Positions 44,841 to 54,582 of a stretch of 63,916 nucleotides of DNA are shown here, one piece after another. The translations under genes were made by a program, and so were the position numbers. Position 1 is the first letter of the stretch. Each line of letters opens with the position of its first letter. Origin of the DNA: Bacillus sp. AFS055030 (GTDB lineage Bacteria; Bacillota; Bacilli; Bacillales; Bacillaceae_G); NCBI RefSeq assembly GCF_002574545.1, contig NZ_NUGT01000008.1:9995-73910 (forward strand), given 5' to 3'. The notes under the pieces are model-generated. The model was not told the DNA's origin. It was given only the letters and a program-made list of their open reading frames with translations, and ran no database searches.

Positions 44841-44884
44841 AAAAGCGTTAAAGATCTGATTTAAGAATCTTTAACGCTTTTTTA
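44841..44884 (+). terminator. Terminator of the capsule operon
   Basis: Stem AAAGCGTTAAAGAT / ATCTTTAACGCTTT followed by T-rich sequence, about 320 nt after the epimerase stop. The next 260 nt (44885-45147) are AT-rich, must hold the promoter for pgcA, and show no other feature. Confidence 0.85.
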
Positions 44885-45147
44885 TATTAATACAACTCAA
44901 TTTAAAAGATAAAGGTAAGTTGGTTGAATTACTTATTTATTTCTGAATAAAATTAAAAATTAAGTCTGGGAAGTTGTATGCGCTTATTTTTGTCCTTAAC
45001 TACATATTTGTATTTCTTTCCAAAACCCAAAATATTGTTTTGTAATACTAAAATGAAAAATTTAAAACAATCAATTTCAATGTTTATAAAAATCAATAAT
45101 TGTCAATCGATTGTTTTACGGTTTTAAGAATAAGAGGTAAATTGTAG

Positions 45148-46878
45148 ATGAATCATAAAAATCAATTCAAAAAATGGTACAACCATCCATCACTAGACAA
45201 TGAACTAAAATCATTACTAGAACAAATGAAATCAAACGAAAAACTAATAGAAGACAGCTTCTACAAAAACCTAGAATTCGGCACAGGCGGAATGCGAGGA
45301 GAACTAGGCGCAGGTACAAACCGTCTTAACATTTACACTGTACGAAAAGCATCAGAAGGGTTAGCACGTTTCATCGAGAACCATGGTGAAGAAGCAAAAC
45401 GTCAAGGTGTAGTAATTGCTTACGATTCACGTCACAAATCACCTGAATTTGCAATGGAAGCAGCAACGACTCTTGGTGCACATGGTATTAAAACATATGT
45501 ATTCGAAAGCTTGCGTCCGACTCCAGTTTTATCATTTGCAGTTCGTTATTTAGGTGCGTTCAGTGGGATCGTATTAACAGCAAGTCATAACCCACCTGAA
45601 TACAATGGCTATAAAGTATACGGTCCTGATGGTGGACAATTACCTCCTGCAGAAGCGGATGCATTAACTAGTTTCGTAGATCAGGTTGAAGATGAATTAT
45701 CAGTGGAGGTAGCTTCAAAAGAAGAGTTACTGTCTAATGGTTTACTAGAAATGATCGGCGAAAAAGTAGATACAGCTTATTTAGAAGAGTTAAAAACAGT
45801 TGTTGTAAATGCAAAAATTGTAGAAAAGCATGCGAAGGATTTAACTATTGTTTTCTCACCTTTACATGGGACGTCTAATATTCCTGTTCGTAATGGATTA
45901 AGTATGTTGGGTTATACAAATGTAACTGTTGTTAAAGAGCAGGAGCTTCCAGATCCAAACTTTACGACTGTAAAATCTCCGAATCCAGAAGAACATGCAG
46001 CATTTGAATTAAGTATTCAGTATGGTGAGAAAGTAAATGCAGATGTATTAATTACAACTGATCCTGATGCAGACCGTTTAGGTGTTGCTGTGCGTAATGC
46101 TGAAGGTGAGTTTACGATTTTAACAGGTAACCAAACTGGTGCGTTAATGCTTGAGTATTTATTATCTCAAAAGAAATCACTTGGAACTTTACCTGACAAT
46201 GGTGTAATTTTAAAAACAATTGTTACATCTGAAATTGGACGTGTTATTGCACAAAACTATGGTATTGATACGATTGATACGCTTACTGGCTTTAAGTTTA
46301 TTGGTGAGAAGATTAAAGAGTATGAACAAACAGGTGAGTACAAGTTCCAATTTGGCTATGAAGAAAGCTATGGCTATTTAATTCGTGATTTTGTAAGAGA
46401 TAAGGATGCAGTTCAATCTGTTATATTAGCTTGTGAAGTTGCTGCTTACTATAAATCGCAAGGTAAAACATTATATGATGGTTTACTAGAAATCTTTGAA
46501 AAGTATGGTTTCTTTAAAGAAGATTTAGTTTCTATGACATTGAAGGGGAAAGATGGAGCAGAGCAAATTCAACAAATGATGAATGAGTTCCGAGTGAATC
46601 CTCCGAAAGAGTTTGCTAGTCTTGAAGTTGCGATCATTGAAGATTATATAGAAAGTACTAGAACAATTCTTAAAGATGGCACAAAAAACGAAATAAATCT
46701 TCCGAAATCAAATGTTTTAAAATACATTTTATCAGATGGATCTTGGTGTGCATTACGTCCATCTGGTACTGAGCCGAAAATTAAATTTTATTTCGGGGTT
46801 AAAGGAAATACATTAACAAATAGTAATGAAAAATTAGAGGCAATAAAGAAAGACGTTTTAAGTCGTTTTGATAAGTAG
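45148..46878 (+). CDS. pgcA: Alpha-phosphoglucomutase (PgcA)
   Basis: A 576-aa phosphohexomutase. The active-site serine loop is [13 protein letters not shown] (near 145), the metal loop is DPDADRLG (near 305), the sugar-binding loop is GYEESYGY (near 409) and the phosphate-binding loop is RPSGTEPK near the C-terminus. It converts glucose 6-phosphate to glucose 1-phosphate, the substrate of GalU. It lies between the capsule and galU-2/LCP clusters, as fits a supplier of UDP-glucose. AAGAGGTAAATTGTAG precedes the ATG. Confidence 0.96.
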   Translation: MNHKNQFKKWYNHPSLDNELKSLLEQMKSNEKLIEDSFYKNLEFGTGGMRGELGAGTNRLNIYTVRKASEGLARFIENHGEEAKRQGVVIAYDSRHKSPEFAMEAATTLGAHGIKTYVFESLRPTPVLSFAVRYLGAFSGIVLTASHNPPEYNGYKVYGPDGGQLPPAEADALTSFVDQVEDELSVEVASKEELLSNGLLEMIGEKVDTAYLEELKTVVVNAKIVEKHAKDLTIVFSPLHGTSNIPVRNGLSMLGYTNVTVVKEQELPDPNFTTVKSPNPEEHAAFELSIQYGEKVNADVLITTDPDADRLGVAVRNAEGEFTILTGNQTGALMLEYLLSQKKSLGTLPDNGVILKTIVTSEIGRVIAQNYGIDTIDTLTGFKFIGEKIKEYEQTGEYKFQFGYEESYGYLIRDFVRDKDAVQSVILACEVAAYYKSQGKTLYDGLLEIFEKYGFFKEDLVSMTLKGKDGAEQIQQMMNEFRVNPPKEFASLEVAIIEDYIESTRTILKDGTKNEINLPKSNVLKYILSDGSWCALRPSGTEPKIKFYFGVKGNTLTNSNEKLEAIKKDVLSRFDK

Positions 46879-46886
46879 GTAATTTT

Positions 46887-46926
46887 TGCACAGGTAATTT
46901 ATAATGATTGCCTGTGCATTTTTCTT
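46887..46926 (+). terminator. Terminator after pgcA
   Basis: Stem TGCACAGG / CCTGTGCA with a 16-nt loop, then TTTTTC. Confidence 0.85.
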
Positions 46927-47099
46927 ATGCAAGAAAATAAAAAGTCTGTACCTAAAAAGATTTTGCATTCTTTTAGTTTTTCAAAAAATTAACACATAAA
47001 TATTATGCAAATGCCTTTCTAATCAAGTAAGATAGAAATATAAGCAATTCTGACTATTTTTCATAGGAAAATAAAGTTCATAATTAAAGGAGAAAAATC

Positions 47100-48053
47100 T
47101 TGTCTAGATCAGAAAAACGCTCATCTAAAAAAATGTCCACGACAAAAAAAGTTCTACTAACCCTAGTTAGTGTACTAGTTGTCATTGGTCTAGGAATAGG
47201 CGGTTATGCTTATTCAATTTACCACAATGTAAATAAAACAACAGACGCAATTTATAAAGGCATCAAGAAAACTGATAAACGTAAAGAAGAAGTAAGTGTT
47301 GAAAAGAAAGAACCTTTCTCGATTTTACTATTAGGGGTTGACCATCGTCCTGGTGATAAAGGTCGTTCGGATACGATGATTGTGTTAACAGTTAATCCGA
47401 ATACTAATACAACAAAGATGGTAAGTATTCCACGTGATACGAGAACAGAAATTGTTGGTAAAGGTAAACAAGATAAGATTAATCACGCTTATGCATTTGG
47501 TGGAATTCAAATGGCAGTTGACTCGGTTGAAAATTTTTTGAACATTCCAATCGATTATTATCTTGAAGTAAATATGGAAGGCTTTAAAGATATCGTAGAA
47601 GCAGTAGGTGGAGTTGATGTGAATAATGACTTAGACTTTACTTATGGTGGAGTTCATTTCACTAAAGGACCAATGCATTTAAATGGTGATGATGCTTTAC
47701 TTTATTCTCGTATGCGTAAGCAAGACCCAAGAGGTGACTTTGGACGTCAGCTGCGACAAAGACAAGTGATTGAAGCAGTTATTAAAAAAGGGGCAACAAT
47801 CTCTTCTTTAACAAACTATCAATCGATTTTACAAGCGATTCAAAAGAATGTTGTGACGAACTTTGGCTTAAATGATATGGTATCAATTCAAAAAGACTAT
47901 CGTGTTGCTGCGAAGAATATTACAGAAACTCAGATTACAGGTCAAGGTAAACTGATTGATAAAATTTATTATTTACTTGTTTCGGATGAAGACAGAAATA
48001 CTATTTCAAATGATCTTCGCCAGCACTTAGAGCTACCTTTAGAAACAAAATAA
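47100..48053 (+). CDS. LytR-CpsA-Psr (LCP) family wall glycopolymer ligase 1
   Basis: A 317-aa protein with a positively charged start, one membrane helix (about 18-37) and an extracellular LCP domain (about 75-225). Landmarks are LLGVDHRPGDKGRSDTMIV, SIPRDTRTEI, KINHAYAFGG and DFGRQLRQRQVI; the Arg and Asp residues bind the polyprenyl pyrophosphate. LCP enzymes transfer wall polymers from undecaprenyl pyrophosphate to peptidoglycan. TTG 47100 follows AAAGGAGAAAA. It is a close paralogue of the gene at 49516. Confidence 0.93.
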   Translation: MSRSEKRSSKKMSTTKKVLLTLVSVLVVIGLGIGGYAYSIYHNVNKTTDAIYKGIKKTDKRKEEVSVEKKEPFSILLLGVDHRPGDKGRSDTMIVLTVNPNTNTTKMVSIPRDTRTEIVGKGKQDKINHAYAFGGIQMAVDSVENFLNIPIDYYLEVNMEGFKDIVEAVGGVDVNNDLDFTYGGVHFTKGPMHLNGDDALLYSRMRKQDPRGDFGRQLRQRQVIEAVIKKGATISSLTNYQSILQAIQKNVVTNFGLNDMVSIQKDYRVAAKNITETQITGQGKLIDKIYYLLVSDEDRNTISNDLRQHLELPLETK

Positions 48054-48065
48054 TAATTGTTAACT

Positions 48066-48111
48066 GGATAATAGGCACCTTAAAAAAGAGGTCTATTATC
48101 CAATTTTTTTT
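48066..48111 (+). terminator. Terminator after LCP gene 1
   Basis: Perfect stem GGATAATAG / CTATTATCC with a second inner stem, followed by eight Ts. Confidence 0.88.
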
Positions 48112-48280
48112 ATTCCTATTGATTAAACTTGTTTCCAATCTGCAAAAAAATAATTATATTTGTATAATAAATAACGTTACAATATTGTTTAATGATTGTA
48201 ATATAAATAGGTCTAAACCATTATAATGTAGATATTTCCTCTAGTTTGTGCAAACGTCAATCTAAATATTTATTAAAAAC

Positions 48281-48312
48281 TACTTAACGAAATGTTGAGA
48301 AATTGTTATAAT
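48281..48312 (+). promoter_or_regulatory. galU-2 promoter with the same operator as the capsule promoter
   Basis: -35 TTAACG (48284-48289), 17-nt spacer, -10 TATAAT (48307-48312). TACTTAACG ... TGTTGAGAA is an imperfect copy of the palindrome over the capsule -35, at the same position. The spacer end AATTGT is also shared. Both clusters are probably under one regulator. Confidence 0.72.
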
Positions 48313-48430
48313 AAGTTTTGTTGATTATCTAATATTATTCTAAAAAAATAATTCAAGGCAGGATTTACTTGGAAGAGTAAAGGTTATTTAGTTTCGAAGT
48401 GTAAAATTGTCTGCTTAGAAGTAAATCATC

Positions 48431-48459
48431 AGGGTATTATGTACCCTTTTTAGTTTTTT
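48431..48459 (+). terminator. Attenuator-type hairpin in the galU-2 leader
   Basis: Stem AGGGTA / TACCCT with a 5-nt loop, then TTTTAGTTTTTT, about 110 nt after the promoter and 80 nt before galU-2. As it lies between promoter and gene with no other gene before it, it must be read through, which points to controlled termination. Confidence 0.6.
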
Positions 48460-48539
48460 AAATGGAGTTACATTTTTGTGTATTAAATCACATGCGTATA
48501 GATATAAAATAGAGAGAAGAACATGGGGGGACTTTTGAA

Positions 48540-49415
48540 ATGAAAAAAGTAAGAAAAGCAATTATTCCAGCAGCGGGATTAGGAACACGTTTTTTACCTG
48601 CAACAAAAGCGATGCCGAAAGAAATGTTACCAATCGTAGACAAGCCAACAATTCAATATATAGTAGAAGAAGCGATTGAATCAGGAATTGAAGACATTAT
48701 TATCGTAACAGGTAAAGGTAAACGTGCAATTGAAGATCACTTTGATTATTCATTTGAGTTAGAACAAAATTTATTAGAAAAAGAAAAATATGATATATTA
48801 AAACAAGTAAAAGCTCCATCTAATATTGACATTCATTATATTCGTCAAAAAGAACCAAAAGGATTAGGTCATGCTGTATGGTGCGCACGTAATTTTATTG
48901 GGAATGAGCCATTTGCAGTATTACTTGGTGATGATATTGTTGAAGCAGAAACACCAGGATTAAAGCAATTAATTGATCAATATGACCAAAAATTCTCTTC
49001 TGTAATTGGTGTGCAAACTGTACCAGAAGAAGAAACACATCGATATGGAATTGTTGATCCAATCATGCAAAATGGCAGAAGCTACGAAGTAAGAAACTTT
49101 GTTGAAAAACCAGCACCTGGTACAGCTCCTTCGAATTTAGCCATTATGGGCCGTTATGTCTTTACACCTGAAATTTTTAAGTTCTTAGAAGAACAAAATA
49201 TCGGTGCTGGTGGAGAGATTCAGTTAACGGATGCTATTCAAGAATTAAATACGATTCAACGTGTGTTTGCATATGACTTTGAAGGAAAGCGTCATGATGT
49301 TGGTGAAAAATTAGGATTTATTAAAACAACGATTGAGTTTGCTTTAAAACATGATGATTTAAGAGAAGATTTATTAGATTATTTAAAGGACATGTTAACA
49401 GTAAACGTTAAATAA
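48540..49415 (+). CDS. galU: UTP-glucose-1-phosphate uridylyltransferase (copy 2)
   Basis: A 291-aa paralogue of the gene at 30915, same length and almost the same protein, with all GalU motifs ([41 protein letters not shown]). Most DNA differences are synonymous. It lies between two LCP genes and behind its own promoter and attenuator-like hairpin. After its stop, GATGGATGATTTGAAAA resembles the sequence that starts the sugar transferase gene after galU-1, a trace of the duplication. Confidence 0.95.
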   Translation: MKKVRKAIIPAAGLGTRFLPATKAMPKEMLPIVDKPTIQYIVEEAIESGIEDIIIVTGKGKRAIEDHFDYSFELEQNLLEKEKYDILKQVKAPSNIDIHYIRQKEPKGLGHAVWCARNFIGNEPFAVLLGDDIVEAETPGLKQLIDQYDQKFSSVIGVQTVPEEETHRYGIVDPIMQNGRSYEVRNFVEKPAPGTAPSNLAIMGRYVFTPEIFKFLEEQNIGAGGEIQLTDAIQELNTIQRVFAYDFEGKRHDVGEKLGFIKTTIEFALKHDDLREDLLDYLKDMLTVNVK

Positions 49416-49515
49416 AGATGGATGATTTGAAAAAGTAGAACTTATATTAATATAATGAAGTTTTTGGAATAATGGATTTTTAATTAAAGATAAAGTTCAT
49501 AAAAGGAGAAAACTA

Positions 49516-50469
49516 TTGTCTAGATCAGAAAAAAAATCAGCTAAAAAAATGTCAACGGCAAAAAAAGTAGTATTAATTGTAGTCAGTGTATTAGTTGTGA
49601 TCGGTTTAGGAATTGGTGGTTATGCGTATTCTATTTACCATAATGTAAATAAGACGACAGATGCGATTTATAAAGGAATCAAAAAATCAGATAAACGAGA
49701 AGAAGAAATAAGTGTTGAAAAGAAAGAACCGTTCTCTATTTTAATATTAGGTGTCGATCATCGTCCTGGTGATAAGGGCCGTTCGGATACGATGATTGTG
49801 ATGACGGTTAATCCAAATACAAATACGACAAAAATGGTTAGTATTCCACGTGATACAAGAACGGAAATCGTTGGAAAAGGGAAAGAAGATAAAATTAACC
49901 ATGCCTATGCATTTGGTGGAATCCAAATGTCAGTTGATACAGTTGAGAACTTCTTAAATATTCCAATTGACTATTATCTTGAAGTAAATATGGAAGGCTT
50001 TAAAGATATTGTTGATGCAGTAGGTGGAGTTGATGTCGTTAATGACTTAGACTTTACTTATGGTGGTGTACATTTTGAGGAGGGCCAAATTCATTTGAAT
50101 GGTGAGGATGCATTAAAGTATTCTCGTATGCGTAAATTAGACCCACGAGGTGACTTTGGTCGTGAGCAGCGACAAAGACAAATCATTGAAGCGGTAATCA
50201 AAAAAGGAGCTACCATTTCTTCTTTAACAAATTACCAATCCGTTTTACAAGCGATTCAAAAGAATGTTGTGACGAATATTAAGTTAGACGATATGATCGC
50301 AATTCAAAAAAATTATCGTGAGGCTTCGAAAAAGATTAGTAAATCCCAAGTGACTGGTTCAGGTAAGAAAATTGATGGTATATACTATTATTTAATTCCG
50401 CAAGAGGAACGAAACGCTATCTCAAATGATCTTCGCCAGCATTTAGAGTTACCCGCTGAAACAAAATAA
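49516..50469 (+). CDS. LytR-CpsA-Psr (LCP) family wall glycopolymer ligase 2
   Basis: A 317-aa LCP protein with the same layout as the gene at 47100: membrane helix (about 18-37), then LILGVDHRPGDKGRSDTMIV, SIPRDTRTEI, KINHAYAFGG and DFGREQRQRQII. It differs most in the last 60 residues. The leaders of both genes share ATAAAGTTCATAA and the SRSEK(K/R)S start, so gene and ribosome site were copied together. TTG 49516 follows AAAAGGAGAAAA. It may act on the same polymer or on a second wall polymer. Confidence 0.93.
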   Translation: MSRSEKKSAKKMSTAKKVVLIVVSVLVVIGLGIGGYAYSIYHNVNKTTDAIYKGIKKSDKREEEISVEKKEPFSILILGVDHRPGDKGRSDTMIVMTVNPNTNTTKMVSIPRDTRTEIVGKGKEDKINHAYAFGGIQMSVDTVENFLNIPIDYYLEVNMEGFKDIVDAVGGVDVVNDLDFTYGGVHFEEGQIHLNGEDALKYSRMRKLDPRGDFGREQRQRQIIEAVIKKGATISSLTNYQSVLQAIQKNVVTNIKLDDMIAIQKNYREASKKISKSQVTGSGKKIDGIYYYLIPQEERNAISNDLRQHLELPAETK

Positions 50470-50478
50470 TGATTAGTT

Positions 50479-50518
50479 AGACACTGTTAAAATTTTTTAA
50501 CGGTGTCTATTTTTTTTG
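50479..50518 (+). terminator. Terminator after LCP gene 2
   Basis: Stem AGACACTGTTAA / TTAACGGTGTCT (one G-T pair), followed by eight Ts. Confidence 0.88.
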
Positions 50519-50646
50519 ATCATATTCATCAAAAATACCACTCTTTACCACCAAACTCATAGATCCTCTAAGAAGTTTACCTACACAACCCCTTAACCAC
50601 TATCATAATAATATATATATTCCTAAATGTTTAGGAGGTCTTAACA

Positions 50647-51525
50647 ATAAAAGGCATTATACTTGCAGGTGGCAGCGGTACTCGTCTTTATCCATTAACG
50701 ATGGTGACTAGTAAACAACTATTGCCTGTATACGATAAACCAATGATTTACTATCCATTATCTACTTTAATGCTAGCTGGTATTAGAGAGATTTTAATTA
50801 TATCGACTCCAGAAGATTTACCTCGTTTTGAGGCGTTGTTAGGTGATGGCTCACAATTTGGCGTTTCGTTGAACTATAAAGTACAACCTTTTCCAGATGG
50901 GTTGGCCCAAGCGTTCATTCTTGGTGAAGAGTTTATTGGAAACGACTCTGTTGCGATGATATTAGGTGACAATATTTATTATGGCAGTGGGTTACGTAGT
51001 ATGTTGAAGAAAGCTGCGATGAAGGAAAAAGGGGCAACAGTATTCGGGTATCATGTCCAGGATCCTGAGCGATTTGGTGTTGTAGAATTCGATGAGTCAG
51101 GGAAAGTTTTGAGCATCGAAGAAAAGCCAGTAGCTCCGAAATCAAATTATGCAGTTACTGGATTGTATTTTTATGATAATCGTGTCATTGAAATTGCTAA
51201 AAACGTAAAACCATCAAGTCGAGGGGAATTAGAGATTACTTCTGTCAATGAAGCTTATTTAAATTTGGGAGAGTTAGAAGTTGAGTTATTAGGTCGCGGC
51301 TATACATGGTTAGATACTGGAACGCATGAAAGCTTAGTGTCGGCAACTAATTTTGTCAAAACAATCGAAGAGCATCAAGGGATTAAAATATCTGCGCCAG
51401 AAGAAGTAGCTTTTATTAATGGGTGGATTGATAAAGAACAATTAGTCCGTTTAAGCGAATCGCTTCGTAAAACAAGTTATGGTAACTATTTACGAAAAGT
51501 TGCAAATGGCGAGATAAAATATTAG
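50647..51525 (+). CDS. rmlA: Glucose-1-phosphate thymidylyltransferase, apparent ATA start
   Basis: A RmlA of about 292 aa. The essential nucleotide-binding motif [15 protein letters not shown] lies before the first ATG (50701), so translation must begin upstream. The only candidate is ATA 50647, eight nt after a perfect AGGAGG (50633-50638). An in-frame stop at 50632 and the lack of ATG, GTG or TTG between exclude others. The reading frame from ATA gives KGIILAGG, the usual RmlA start. Other motifs: [28 protein letters not shown]. It is the first step of dTDP-L-rhamnose synthesis and the first gene of the rml operon. Confidence 0.9.
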   Translation: MKGIILAGGSGTRLYPLTMVTSKQLLPVYDKPMIYYPLSTLMLAGIREILIISTPEDLPRFEALLGDGSQFGVSLNYKVQPFPDGLAQAFILGEEFIGNDSVAMILGDNIYYGSGLRSMLKKAAMKEKGATVFGYHVQDPERFGVVEFDESGKVLSIEEKPVAPKSNYAVTGLYFYDNRVIEIAKNVKPSSRGELEITSVNEAYLNLGELEVELLGRGYTWLDTGTHESLVSATNFVKTIEEHQGIKISAPEEVAFINGWIDKEQLVRLSESLRKTSYGNYLRKVANGEIKY

Positions 51526-51543
51526 TTCAAGGGGTCATTATCA

Positions 51544-52104
51544 ATGAAAATGACAGAAACTTTTATAAAAGGAATTGTAGTGATTGAACCGACTGTTTAT
51601 GGTGATCATCGTGGTTGGTTTATGGAAACATATAATGATTCTAAAATGAAGGATCTTGGAATGGATTTGAATTTTGTTCAAGATAATCAATCATTTTCTG
51701 CATTGAAGGGAACGTTGCGGGGATTACATTATCAGTTGTCTCCAAAAGCACAAACGAAATTAGTTCGTTGTACAAGGGGTGCAATTTTTGATGTGGCTGT
51801 CGATCTAAGAAAAGGGAGTCCAACTTACGGAAAATGGTTCGGAATCGAGTTAAGTGCAGAAAACAAAAAACAATTATTCATTCCAAAAGGGTTTGCTCAC
51901 GGTTTTATGACGTTAACAGATAATGTGGAAGTCCAATATAAGGCGGATGAGTTCTATTCACCCGAATGTGATCGTGGAATTGTTTGGAATGACCCCGATA
52001 TTCAGGTGCAATGGCCAATGAATAGTTCTCCATTATTATCTGAAAAAGACAAAGCCGCACCATTATTAAAAGATGCTGAAAATAATTTTATTTATAAGGA
52101 GTAA
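51544..52104 (+). CDS. rmlC: dTDP-4-dehydrorhamnose 3,5-epimerase
   Basis: A 186-aa cupin of the RmlC family: GDHRGWFMETYN, FVQDNQSFS, GTLRGLHYQ with the catalytic His, LVRCTRGAIFDVAVDLR, and PKGFAHGFMTL. It carries out the third step of dTDP-L-rhamnose synthesis. It lies 18 nt after rmlA and 5 nt before rmlD. AAGGGGTC precedes the ATG. Length fits the family. Confidence 0.95.
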   Translation: MKMTETFIKGIVVIEPTVYGDHRGWFMETYNDSKMKDLGMDLNFVQDNQSFSALKGTLRGLHYQLSPKAQTKLVRCTRGAIFDVAVDLRKGSPTYGKWFGIELSAENKKQLFIPKGFAHGFMTLTDNVEVQYKADEFYSPECDRGIVWNDPDIQVQWPMNSSPLLSEKDKAAPLLKDAENNFIYKE

Positions 52105-52109
52105 TATAA

Positions 52110-52970
52110 ATGAAGGTTTTAGTAACTGGTTATGGTGGACAACTAGGCTATGATGTTGTTAAGGAATGTGAACGACATGGTTTAGTTGTAAAAGGAATCG
52201 GTCGAAAAGAACTCGATATTACTGAAAAGGAATCAGTTTCTTCTATTATCGATTCATTTAAACCGGATGTAATTGTTCACTGCGCTGCCTATACAGCAGT
52301 AGACAAAGCGGAAGATGATAAAGAGAATTGCTGGAATGTGAATGTAGAAGGAACAAGATATTTAGTTGAAGCTGCGAAAAAACATCATTCAAAGTTCATT
52401 TATATTAGTACGGACTATGTATTTAATGGGACAGGTGAAAGTCCATTTAATGAAGATGACCAACCGGATCCAATCGGCTATTATGGATTAACAAAGTTTG
52501 AGGGTGAAAGAGTTGTTCAATCATGCATCGAAAACTATTTCATCGTTCGTATTTCGTGGGTATTTGGGATTAATGGAAATAATTTTATTAAAACAATGTT
52601 GAAATTATCAGAAACAAGAAATGAATTAAAGATCGTCGAAGATCAAATTGGTTCACCGACTTATACAGTTGATCTAGCTAGATTCATAATCGATTTAATG
52701 AAATCAGATCAATTTGGAATCTATCACGCAACAAATGAGGGCTTTACTAGTTGGGCTGATTTTGCAAAAGAAATATTCAAACAAACAGACAGAAAAACTT
52801 TCGTAAAATCGATTGCATCCGAAGACTACCCTACTCGAGCAACTCGACCGAAAAATTCGAGATTATCAAAACAAAAGCTAGTAGATAATGGCTTTCAATC
52901 TTTACCTTCATGGCAAGACGCATTAGCAAGGTATTTAGTTCAATTAAATAAAAGAGACGAGGTACAGTAA
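52110..52970 (+). CDS. rmlD: dTDP-4-dehydrorhamnose reductase
   Basis: A 286-aa short-chain reductase: NADPH-binding GYGGQLGYDV at the start, AAYTAVDKAEDD, STDYVFNG, catalytic YGLTKFEGE (YxxxK), and VRISWVFG. It makes dTDP-L-rhamnose in the last step. It is co-transcribed with rmlC (5 nt before) and rmlB (4 nt after); TAAGGAGTA lies before the ATG. Confidence 0.95.
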   Translation: MKVLVTGYGGQLGYDVVKECERHGLVVKGIGRKELDITEKESVSSIIDSFKPDVIVHCAAYTAVDKAEDDKENCWNVNVEGTRYLVEAAKKHHSKFIYISTDYVFNGTGESPFNEDDQPDPIGYYGLTKFEGERVVQSCIENYFIVRISWVFGINGNNFIKTMLKLSETRNELKIVEDQIGSPTYTVDLARFIIDLMKSDQFGIYHATNEGFTSWADFAKEIFKQTDRKTFVKSIASEDYPTRATRPKNSRLSKQKLVDNGFQSLPSWQDALARYLVQLNKRDEVQ

Positions 52971-52974
52971 AAAC

Positions 52975-53988
52975 ATGAAAGTAGCTGTTACAGGTGGTGC
53001 CGGTTTTATCGGTGGAAACTTTGTTCAATACATGATCAATAAATACCCATCTTATTCAATATACAATTTGGATGCTTTAACGTATGCGGGGGATTTAACA
53101 AAACATAAAAATATCGAACAAAATGAAAACTATCATTTTATTAAAATTGATATTTCAAACCGTGACGACATCATGACTTTATTTAAAAAAGAGAAATTCG
53201 ACTATGTCATCCACTTCGCAGCAGAAAGTCATGTTGATCGCTCAATAGCAGACCCAAGTATATTCGTGACAACAAATGTATTAGGAACTCAAGTTTTACT
53301 AGATGCTTCAAAAGTGATAAACATTAAGAAATTTGTCCATGTATCGACAGATGAAGTGTACGGGGATCTAGATTTTGATCCTACAACCTTTTTTACTGAA
53401 GATACACCGCTACAACCGAATAGCCCGTACTCCGCAAGTAAAGCATCTTCTGATTTATTAGTTCGTGCCTATCATGAAACGTATGGATTTCCGATGAATA
53501 TCACACGTTGTTCAAATAATTACGGACCATATCACTTTCCAGAGAAGTTAATTCCATTAACGATTTCTCGCGTTCTAAATGACCAAAAAGTTCCTGTTTA
53601 TGGCACTGGTGAAAATATTCGCGATTGGTTGCATGTTCTTGACCATTGTTCTGCAATTGATTTAGTTTTGCATAAAGGAGAAAACGGGGAAGTTTACAAT
53701 GTAGGTGGACATAACGAGCGGACGAATTTAGAGGTTGTTAAGACGATCATTAAAGAGCTTGGTAAATCTGAGGGATTAATTGAATTCGTTAAAGATCGTT
53801 TAGGTCATGATAAACGATACGCGATTGATCCTAGTAAATTAGAAAAACTAGGATGGAAGCCAACTTATCATTTCGATACTGGAATTGCTCAAACCGTTCA
53901 ATGGTATTTGGAAAATAAGGAATGGTGGGAGAAAATCGTTTCAGGTGAATACAAAGATTATTTTGAAAAGCAATATGGAAATAACTAA
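52975..53988 (+). CDS. rmlB: dTDP-glucose 4,6-dehydratase
   Basis: A 337-aa dehydratase: NAD-binding GGAGFIGGNFV, HFAAESHVDRSI, VSTDEVYGDL, catalytic YSASKASSD, and RCSNNYGPYHFPEKLIP. It is the second step of dTDP-L-rhamnose synthesis. Gene order A-C-D-B differs from the A-B-C-D order of many clusters. A terminator follows at once. Confidence 0.96.
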   Translation: MKVAVTGGAGFIGGNFVQYMINKYPSYSIYNLDALTYAGDLTKHKNIEQNENYHFIKIDISNRDDIMTLFKKEKFDYVIHFAAESHVDRSIADPSIFVTTNVLGTQVLLDASKVINIKKFVHVSTDEVYGDLDFDPTTFFTEDTPLQPNSPYSASKASSDLLVRAYHETYGFPMNITRCSNNYGPYHFPEKLIPLTISRVLNDQKVPVYGTGENIRDWLHVLDHCSAIDLVLHKGENGEVYNVGGHNERTNLEVVKTIIKELGKSEGLIEFVKDRLGHDKRYAIDPSKLEKLGWKPTYHFDTGIAQTVQWYLENKEWWEKIVSGEYKDYFEKQYGNN

Positions 53989-54027
53989 GACTGCCTACGC
54001 AAAATTTGCAAAGGCAGTTATTTTTTT
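53989..54027 (+). terminator. Terminator after rmlB
   Basis: Stem ACTGCC / GGCAGT with an inner TTTGC-rich stem, followed by eight Ts. Confidence 0.82.
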
Positions 54028-54103
54028 ACATTATTTTAACATGGATACTCATTAAGCTTCACAAAAAGTCGTTAATCTCTAATTAAGAATCGTTTCCTTT
54101 TTA

Positions 54104-54135
54104 ATAAACACGTCTTACTTGGATACGGTGTTTAT
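54104..54135. promoter_or_regulatory. Inverted repeat before the coiled-coil/glycosyltransferase genes
   Basis: Perfect 8-bp arms ATAAACAC and GTGTTTAT separated by 16 nt, ending 20 nt before the start at 54156. It could be an operator or a 5' hairpin of the message; no clear -35/-10 was fixed. Confidence 0.4.
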
Positions 54136-54155
54136 CTTATTGTTGGAGGTTTGAA

Positions 54156-54572
54156 ATGAAGAATAGTCAATTATTGAATAGTAGTCATGTTGATTCAACA
54201 ACTGTAAGTTTTAAACCAAGTTTAATCGAGGTTTCGACTGAGGATCTCGATGGGAATATTGTACGGAAAAATGAATGGTTAATGAAAGAAAATGAATGTC
54301 TCTCTAATAAAGTGATGGAATTAGAAAAGAGAATGGAAGAGCAATTATTTCGTCGGTTGGATTTAATTGTTGAGCATGAGGAATTTATGATGGGGCTTGA
54401 TGATTATGTGATTGTAAACGAAGTAAAGCAGTCATTTGGTTCGTATGAATATGAAAAATTGCAAGAAGAATATCAAAAGCTGCAATTAAATTATGAAACG
54501 TTTCGGAATTCAAAGTTTGGCAAATTAGCTAGGAAATACTGGAAGCTCTTGAAGTATGTAAAAAGAAAATGA
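54156..54572 (+). CDS. Coiled-coil protein of unknown function
   Basis: A 138-aa soluble protein without membrane segment or signal. Residues about 42-65 and 98-120 are heptad-like helices (ENECLSNKVMELEKRMEEQ; YEKLQEEYQKLQLNYETF). The C-terminus is strongly basic (FGKLARKYWKLLKYVKRK). Coiled-coil stretches ending in a basic K(F/L)GKL.RK.WKL segment are often found next to or inside glycosyltransferases, so it may be a scaffold for the next two enzymes. GGAGG precedes the ATG by 7 nt. Confidence 0.7.
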   Translation: MKNSQLLNSSHVDSTTVSFKPSLIEVSTEDLDGNIVRKNEWLMKENECLSNKVMELEKRMEEQLFRRLDLIVEHEEFMMGLDDYVIVNEVKQSFGSYEYEKLQEEYQKLQLNYETFRNSKFGKLARKYWKLLKYVKRK

Positions 54573-54582
54573 GGGGTCATGT

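Noticed and set aside
44747-44842. Short plus-strand frame of 31 codons with a hydrophobic start (MYYLFLWGV)
   Set aside because: No usable ribosome site at proper distance and no sign of conservation; kept as non-coding.
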